This document shows positions 59,460 to 64,000 of a stretch of 64,000 bases of DNA, in pieces (the first letter of the stretch is position 1; every line of letters begins with the position of its first letter). The stretch is taken from NCBI GenBank assembly GCA_016931295.1, contig JAFGEZ010000047.1, positions 1-64,000 of the forward strand. Reading direction: 5' to 3'. The notes below the pieces were generated by a model. That model had not been told where the DNA came from. It saw nothing but the letters and a program-made list of their open reading frames with translations, and did no database searches. Origin of the DNA: Candidatus Krumholzibacteriota bacterium. Its GTDB lineage: Bacteria > Krumholzibacteriota > Krumholzibacteriia > Krumholzibacteriales > Krumholzibacteriaceae. The translations under genes and the position numbers were made by a program.

Positions 59460-60378
59460 ACGGCGGTGCGGCGCCGCGTTCCCGGATGAACGTCTCCGCC
59501 TCGGCGGCGTCGGGGATCGCCGTTCGCCCGCCGAGTTCTCTGCAGGCCATCGCGGCGACGGCGTTGGAGAAGACGGCCGCACGGCGCGCCTCCCACCCCT
59601 CGAGGACGGCGTGAAGCCAGGCGCCGTGGAAGACGTCTCCCGCCCCCGTCGTGTCGACGGCCTCGACGGCGAATCCCGGCGTATCGAACCGTTCCCCCTC
59701 CGCGAGGGTCGCGCAGCCGCGCTCGCCGAGCGTGACGACGGCCGATCTTGGCCGGAACGCGGCGATCGCCTCGAGGGCGTCGTCGATCGTGCCGCCCGGC
59801 GCGATCTGCCCCGCGAAGACCTCGCTGGCGACGATGTGGTCGCAGAAAGGAAGGAGCGCCTGCACGCCCTCCCGGAGCGTCCCGGCGTCGATCACGACGG
59901 GAACGCCCGCCTCGCGCGCGATCCGGACCGCGACGAGGGCCGCGGCCGGCTCGAGGGAATCGACGAGGAGGCCCCTCGCCGTTTTCACACGCTCGGGATC
60001 GACGGCGCGCGGATCGAGCGGCCGGAGCGTTCCGCGCGACCAGAGGATCGTGCGGTCCGCCGACACCCGATCGACCATGATGAAGGCGAACTGAGAAGAC
60101 GCGCCGGGTTGCCGTTCGACGAGGGAGACGTCGACCGACTCCGCCCGGAGCTCGTCGAGCGTCCGGCGTCCAGCGTCGTCGCCGCCGACCGTCCCGACGA
60201 AGCAGACACGGCGACCGAGCCGCGCGAGCGTGACCGCGGCGGTCGCCGCCGGTCCCCCGCCCTGGACGATCAGGCGCTCCAGCTCGAGTTTGGTGTTTTT
60301 CGCGGGAAGGTGCGGCACGATGCCGAGATAGTCGATCGCCACGTGCCCCAGGCAGACGACCGGGCCCTCCCCGCTCAC
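59434..60378 (-). CDS. PfkB-family carbohydrate kinase
   Basis: 314 residues. Seen: VVCLGHVAIDYLGIV, GGGPAATAAVTLARLGRRVCFVG, SQFAFIMVD, VVTLGERGCATLAEGE and the ATP/catalytic signature AVDTTGAGDVFHGAWLHAV with the Asp base. Sugar specificity (ribokinase, fructokinase or adenosine kinase) cannot be told. The start is GTG 60378, coupled to the cstA stop (GTGA). The frame extending to 62658 is a shadow through cstA. The last 26 bp overlap the phosphodiesterase gene on the other strand. Confidence 0.88.
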   Translation of the reverse strand: MSGEGPVVCLGHVAIDYLGIVPHLPAKNTKLELERLIVQGGGPAATAAVTLARLGRRVCFVGTVGGDDAGRRTLDELRAESVDVSLVERQPGASSQFAFIMVDRVSADRTILWSRGTLRPLDPRAVDPERVKTARGLLVDSLEPAAALVAVRIAREAGVPVVIDAGTLREGVQALLPFCDHIVASEVFAGQIAPGGTIDDALEAIAAFRPRSAVVTLGERGCATLAEGERFDTPGFAVEAVDTTGAGDVFHGAWLHAVLEGWEARRAAVFSNAVAAMACRELGGRTAIPDAAEAETFIRERGAAPPFRRSPRRR

Positions 60379-62048
60379 GGCGTCCGCTTCCCGGCCTCCC
60401 TCGACCGCAGGAAGGCGACGACCGATTCGACGATCAGCCAGAGGATCAGCGCGAGAAGCATCCCGCCGACGATGAGCAGCGGCCAGCTGCGCGATGCCAG
60501 GTTCTGTCGCAGCTTGATGATCATCGCCGCCATGGCGATGACCATCATCGCCGCCATCGGCACCGCCGTGTAGCGGATCGGCTTGCCGCGGCGGAAGAGG
60601 ACGAGCGAGACGGCGAGGAGTCCGAGCGCGCCGAGCATCTGGTTCGTCGTGCCGAACAGCTCCCAGAGCGCGAGCCCGACGGGCCGGCCGTCGACCGTCA
60701 TGAGGCTGAAGTACCCGACGCCGACGACGGCGGCGAACGAGGCGGCGAAGCGGTTGCGCAGGAACGCGATGCCCAGCCCCTCGCCGAGCTCCTCGAGATT
60801 GTACCGGAGCAGCCGCGTCCCCGAGTCGAGCGTGGTCATGGCGAATCCGACCGCCATGACGACGATGAAGCTCTCGGCGATCCCCACCGGTATCCCGATC
60901 CTCGACACGAAGGCTCCCGCCCCGACGACGAAGGCCTCCATCTTCGGGCCGAGTCCCGCGGCGGCGCTCCATGATGCGTAGTGGCCCGACCACGCCTCCC
61001 GCGAGATCCCCGCCGTGCAGGCGATGACGACGACCATGGCGAGAAGCCCCTCGGCCAGCATCCCTCCGTATCCGATCGGCAGTGCATGCGTCTCGCGGTC
61101 GATCTGCTTCGCCGTCGTTCCCGTGGCAACGAGGCTGTGGAAGCCGGAGATCGCGCCGCAGGCGACCGTGATGAAGAGGAACGGAAAGATCGGGGGCGCC
61201 CCGGTGTCGGCCGCGTTCAGCGCGGGCGCCGTGAATTCGGGCCGCGCGATGAAGAGCCCCGCGTACATCAGCACCATCCCGACGACGAGCTGGTAGGCGT
61301 TGAGGTAATCGCGCGGCTGCAGGAGCAGCCAGACGGGCAGCACCGATGCGGCGAAGGCATAGGCGATGAGGATCCAGACCCAGGTCGACTCGGCGATCCC
61401 GCCGACGGGAACGCGGATGCCCAGCCAGATCGAGGCGAACATCGCGATCAGGGCGACGATCGTCGCCGGGGCGAGGCGGGCCCGGAACCGGTAGACGAGG
61501 AGCCCGACGATGACGGCCAGCAGTATCAGCGCGGCGACGGGGATGACCGATTCGGGATGGGAGTAGGACGCGCCGCTCTCCGTGAAGAGCTGGGCGATGA
61601 TCCTGACGAATGTGCCCATGCAGAGCGAGAGCGTGAAGAAGATGATGACGAGGAAGAGCAGATGGGCGCGTCGCCCGACGAGCGACCGGGTCACATCGCC
61701 GATCGAGCGGCCGCCGTTCCGCAGCGAGACGGCGAGCGCCGAGAGGTCGTGGACGCCGCCGATGAAGATCGACCCGAAGAGGATCCACAAGGCGGCCGGC
61801 AGCCATCCCCAGATCACGGCGATGGCGGGTCCGAGGATCGGCCCGAGGCCGGCGATCGAGGCGAAATGGTGGCCGAAGAGGATGATCGGCCGCGTGGGCA
61901 CGAAATCGACGCCGTCCTCGCGCTCGTGTGCCGGCGTCCGGCGGGCCGGGTCGAGGGACAGGATGCGGTCGCCGATGAAACGGGCGTAGAACCGGTAGGC
62001 GAGAAGATAGGCGACGATGGTGATCAGCGCGACGAGGAGTGAGTTCAT
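60375..62048 (-). CDS. cstA: CstA-family peptide/pyruvate transporter
   Basis: 557 residues, about 15 helices. Seen: DFVPTRPIILFGHHFASIAGLGPI, LFGSIFIGGVHDLSALAVSLRNGGRSIGD, FLFITVACGAISGFHSLVATGTTAKQ, YGGMLAEGLLAMVVV, MAVGFAMTTLDSGTRL and WELFGTTNQMLGAL. All are CstA hallmarks. Shorter than E. coli CstA (701), comparable to short forms in Bacteroidetes and Firmicutes. CstA/BtsT transport pyruvate or peptides during carbon starvation. GGAGCCCGGAG lies upstream of ATG 62048. Coupled to the PfkB kinase gene. Confidence 0.93.
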   Translation of the reverse strand: MNSLLVALITIVAYLLAYRFYARFIGDRILSLDPARRTPAHEREDGVDFVPTRPIILFGHHFASIAGLGPILGPAIAVIWGWLPAALWILFGSIFIGGVHDLSALAVSLRNGGRSIGDVTRSLVGRRAHLLFLVIIFFTLSLCMGTFVRIIAQLFTESGASYSHPESVIPVAALILLAVIVGLLVYRFRARLAPATIVALIAMFASIWLGIRVPVGGIAESTWVWILIAYAFAASVLPVWLLLQPRDYLNAYQLVVGMVLMYAGLFIARPEFTAPALNAADTGAPPIFPFLFITVACGAISGFHSLVATGTTAKQIDRETHALPIGYGGMLAEGLLAMVVVIACTAGISREAWSGHYASWSAAAGLGPKMEAFVVGAGAFVSRIGIPVGIAESFIVVMAVGFAMTTLDSGTRLLRYNLEELGEGLGIAFLRNRFAASFAAVVGVGYFSLMTVDGRPVGLALWELFGTTNQMLGALGLLAVSLVLFRRGKPIRYTAVPMAAMMVIAMAAMIIKLRQNLASRSWPLLIVGGMLLALILWLIVESVVAFLRSREAGKRTP

Positions 62049-62190
62049 CTCCGGGCTCCTTTCCGGTGACGGAACCACGACATGGTAGCGCACCGGCGAA
62101 GGAGCCGGCAACGGGAAAGGAAACGCCGGCGCCTTCCGCCTTGCGGCGGGCGGAACCATGGCGTATCATCCCGGAACGGAGGAGAAACTC

Positions 62191-62709
62191 GTGATCGTGG
62201 AAAAACGGTTTTGTCCCTTCTGCGGCGAACGTCTCTCGACGAAGACGAACGAGGGCCGCGTCCGCCTGTGGTGCGGCGCCGAGTCGCGATTCGTCTACGA
62301 GAATCCCGTCCCGGCCGCCACCGGCATCGTCCGGGACGAATCGGGACGAATCCTCCTGGTCAGGCGGAACCGCGAGCCGCGGGCGGGGATGTGGTCGCTG
62401 CCGGGGGGATTCGTGGAGCACGGCGAGAGCCCGGCCGAGGCCGCGGAGCGCGAGCTCGAGGAGGAAACCGGCCTTCACGTCCTCGGAGCCGGGCTCCTCG
62501 ACGTGATCTACGAGGAAAGCGAGTTCTACGGGACGAGCCTGCTGATCATCGGCTATCGCTTCGACTCGTGGACGGGAACGCCGACGGCGGGGGACGACGC
62601 CTCGGAGGTCGGATTCTTCGATCCCGGCGCCATGCCGCCACTCGCCTTCCGCAGCCACCTCGCGCTCGTCGACGAGTGGCGCCGGACTCAGGAACCGGAC
62701 AGCCGGTAA
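62191..62709 (+). CDS. Nudix hydrolase with N-terminal zinc ribbon
   Basis: 172 residues. N-terminal zinc-ribbon-like FCPFCGERL and RLWCGAESRFVYENP, then the Nudix box GGFVEHGESPAEAAERELEEETGL (G-x5-E-x7-R-E-x2-E-E-x-G), complete. This layout recalls NUDIX enzymes of the NADH pyrophosphatase/ADP-ribose type. GTG 62191 is chosen, with GGAGGAG seven bases upstream; the in-frame ATG 62158 overlaps the -10 of a possible promoter (TTGCGG, 17 bp, TATCAT). The 3' end overlaps the PP-loop gene by 22 bp. Confidence 0.85.
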   Translation: MIVEKRFCPFCGERLSTKTNEGRVRLWCGAESRFVYENPVPAATGIVRDESGRILLVRRNREPRAGMWSLPGGFVEHGESPAEAAERELEEETGLHVLGAGLLDVIYEESEFYGTSLLIIGYRFDSWTGTPTAGDDASEVGFFDPGAMPPLAFRSHLALVDEWRRTQEPDSR

Positions 62710-63731
62710 CCGTCGATCTCCTCGTCATCCGCCGGCACCACCTCGACCGTTTGCTCCGTTCCGTTCCGGCGCAGGGCGATCGTCACGGGCGGATTCCTCC
62801 TGCCGTCGCCGTATCTCGCCGTTATCCTCGCCGCCGTCTCGAGTTCCTTCTCGTCGGGGTCACCCAGTATCACCGTCGTCGGGCCGGGCGCGGAGACCGT
62901 GACTGCGAGCCACTCGCCGGACCACTCCCGTTCGAGATACTCGTTTTCCCGCTTGTCTCGCCCGACGACGATCCTGGCGTCGGGCGAGATGCGGAAATGC
63001 CGCCCCGTCGAGAGGAGAACGGCCTCCTCCCGCGTGATCGCGGCCGGCCGGCGCCGGCCGACGAGATCGCGGAACTTCACCGCGTAGGGAATGTCGGTCA
63101 GGGCGCACCCGCCCGCCGGCGAGGCGTACGGCCCGATCTCGAGCTCCTCGGCGAGCTGCATCTGGCGGCGGCGGGACCGTCCGCGGATATCGAGCAGCCG
63201 CTCCCGGTCGACGAGCCCCTCCTTCTCGGGGATCGTCGGCTCGAGCAGCTTCGCGCACAGCGGACGGAGAAGCCGTCCCTCGAGACCGCTCTCCTGCTCG
63301 ACCGTCTCCATCGCCTGCCGGTGCTGCGACATCGGCCGCTGTCCCAGCACCTCGCCGGTGAAGACGAAGTCCGCCCCCGTCTCCTCCATCCGCCGCCGGG
63401 CCAGGCGAAGCATGAAGATCCGGCAGTCGATGCAGGGGTTGACGTTGGCCCCGTAGCCGTGGGGCGGGTCGAGGAGGAGTTCGAGATATTCCGTCGAGAG
63501 GTCGACGCACTCCACGGGGATGCCGAGCGCGGCCGTGAGCTCGCGCTCCCTGTTGTCGAGATATTCGCGCAGCGACCCGGCGCCGTCGACGAGCCAGCGG
63601 AACACCGACTGCGAGAATCCCACGTAGCAGGAAAGTCCCCGGACCTCGATATCCTGCCGCCTGACGAGAGCGACGGCGAGCATCGAATCGAGGCCGCCGG
63701 AAACCATGCCGATTGCGCGTACCGTACGCAT
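62688..63731 (-). CDS. PP-loop ATP-pyrophosphatase, thiouridylase-like (MnmA/ThiI-like)
   Basis: 347 residues. PP-loop AIGMVSGGLDSMLAVAL at the N terminus (SGGxDS). The second motif NPCIDCRIFMLRLA carries a CxxC-type Cys pair, and SPAGGCALTDIPYAVKF resembles the catalytic CxxT loop of tRNA thiouridylases. C-terminal about 90 residues (VVGRDKRENEYLE, TVILGDPDEKELETAARI, ARYGDGRRNPPV) resembles an NFACT-R-like RNA-binding domain. Probably a tRNA 2-thiouridine or 4-thiouridine enzyme. Start ATG 63731; the frame beyond lies in non-coding sequence. Confidence 0.82.
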   Translation of the reverse strand: MRTVRAIGMVSGGLDSMLAVALVRRQDIEVRGLSCYVGFSQSVFRWLVDGAGSLREYLDNRERELTAALGIPVECVDLSTEYLELLLDPPHGYGANVNPCIDCRIFMLRLARRRMEETGADFVFTGEVLGQRPMSQHRQAMETVEQESGLEGRLLRPLCAKLLEPTIPEKEGLVDRERLLDIRGRSRRRQMQLAEELEIGPYASPAGGCALTDIPYAVKFRDLVGRRRPAAITREEAVLLSTGRHFRISPDARIVVGRDKRENEYLEREWSGEWLAVTVSAPGPTTVILGDPDEKELETAARITARYGDGRRNPPVTIALRRNGTEQTVEVVPADDEEIDGYRLSGS

Positions 63732-63843
63732 CGCGAACCGCCTTTCCCGTCCAGGGTGCCGCCGCGATCGAGGATACACGATCCGTGCGCGCGCGCGCAA
63801 GGATCCCCGCGGCCGGTTCGCGCGAGGGCGGCCGGCGCACCGG

Positions 63844-64000
63844 TCACAGCGCCCGACCGAAGGCCCGCCTGAGGCCCGCGCCGAACCGGTTGACGGCGAG
63901 GCAGACGGCGAAGATCAGGAATCCGGGAGCGAAGGCGGCGGCCGGCGCGCGACGGATGAGGACCTGCGCGTTGCGGAGCATGTTGCCCCATGTCGGCAAC
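63844..64000 (-). CDS. ABC transporter permease, C-terminal fragment (DppC/OppC family), cut by window edge
   Basis: Only the last 51 codons are in the window. The reading LPTWGNMLRNAQVLIRRAP, then AAAFAPGFLIFAVCLAVNRF and GAGLRRAFGRAL ending in TGA matches the end of the inner-membrane permease of dipeptide/oligopeptide importers: the conserved P-x-WG-x2-L segment and a last helix followed by GxGLR. The start lies past the right edge. It is 112 bp upstream of the PP-loop gene start, on the same strand. Confidence 0.8.
   Translation of the reverse strand, partial: LPTWGNMLRNAQVLIRRAPAAAFAPGFLIFAVCLAVNRFGAGLRRAFGRAL

Noticed and set aside
59434-62658. A 1074-codon version of the PfkB gene
   Set aside because: Only the last 314 codons match PfkB; the rest overlaps cstA in another frame. 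The GTG at 60378, coupled to the cstA stop, is the natural start.

Overview
The window is a chromosomal stretch of a GC-rich, didermic (Gram-negative type) bacterium. The outer membrane is implied by a complete Tol-Pal system, a predicted outer-membrane barrel and periplasmic Spy-like proteins. The Rnf order (A-B-C-D-G-E), glycogen phosphorylase, MurNAc recycling and the density of ATGA-type gene overlaps fit an anaerobic or facultative member of the FCB-like candidate phyla (for example Krumholzibacteriota, Eisenbacteria or Latescibacterota). That placement is a guess from gene content; no rRNA or universal marker is present to fix it.

Layout. 1-8.9 kb: a complete type I-E CRISPR-Cas locus on the minus strand (cas3-cse1-cse2-cas7-cas5-cas6-cas1-cas2-array) in DNA visibly poorer in GC than the rest, so probably acquired. 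9.1-12.5 kb: a MurNAc salvage operon (NamZ, MurU-like, AmgK-like) ending in a half-size GDT1 transporter. 12.5-18.8 kb: an EF-Tu-domain protein and a TIM-barrel isomerase on minus; fused FTCD, phosphoglucose isomerase, ApbE and a small cytochrome/membrane operon on plus, including a 32-residue membrane microprotein. 18.9-26.1 kb: an Asp-box repeat lipoprotein, then the Rnf complex on minus. 26.6-33.2 kb: FemAB-like transferase, radical SAM protein, a basic-tailed unknown protein next to a Cas4/RecB-like nuclease, and glycogen phosphorylase.

33.2-40.6 kb (minus): a CTP-dependent lipid-kinase-like protein, two tandem CNNM/CorC proteins, then the Tol-Pal operon tolQ-tolR-tolA/tonB-tolB-pal-cpoB, with pal having its own promoter. 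41.0-42.9 kb: a DUF4384-type secreted protein with a CxxCH motif, an acidic block, a Trp/Tyr/His-rich block and a basic tail. 42.9-49.5 kb: threonine synthase, PgeF-like editing enzyme, thiamine-binding protein, aminotransferase plus outer-membrane protein, and an EIIA - CBS - ion permease operon.

49.5-53.9 kb (minus): one continuous eight-gene unit with two ECF sigma/anti-sigma pairs, YbjQ, a lactonase-like enzyme and two Spy/CpxP-like periplasmic proteins, closed by a clear terminator. 54.0-64.0 kb: DUF4097, an RNase Z-like enzyme, SAM hydrolase, glycosyltransferase-TPR, phosphodiesterase, PfkB kinase with CstA transporter, Nudix hydrolase, a PP-loop thiouridylase-like enzyme and the 3' end of an ABC permease. 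Functional links: ApbE can flavinylate RnfD/RnfG a few kb away; NamZ-AmgK-MurU and PgeF both act on muropeptide precursors; Tol-Pal and the Spy/ECF unit serve the envelope.
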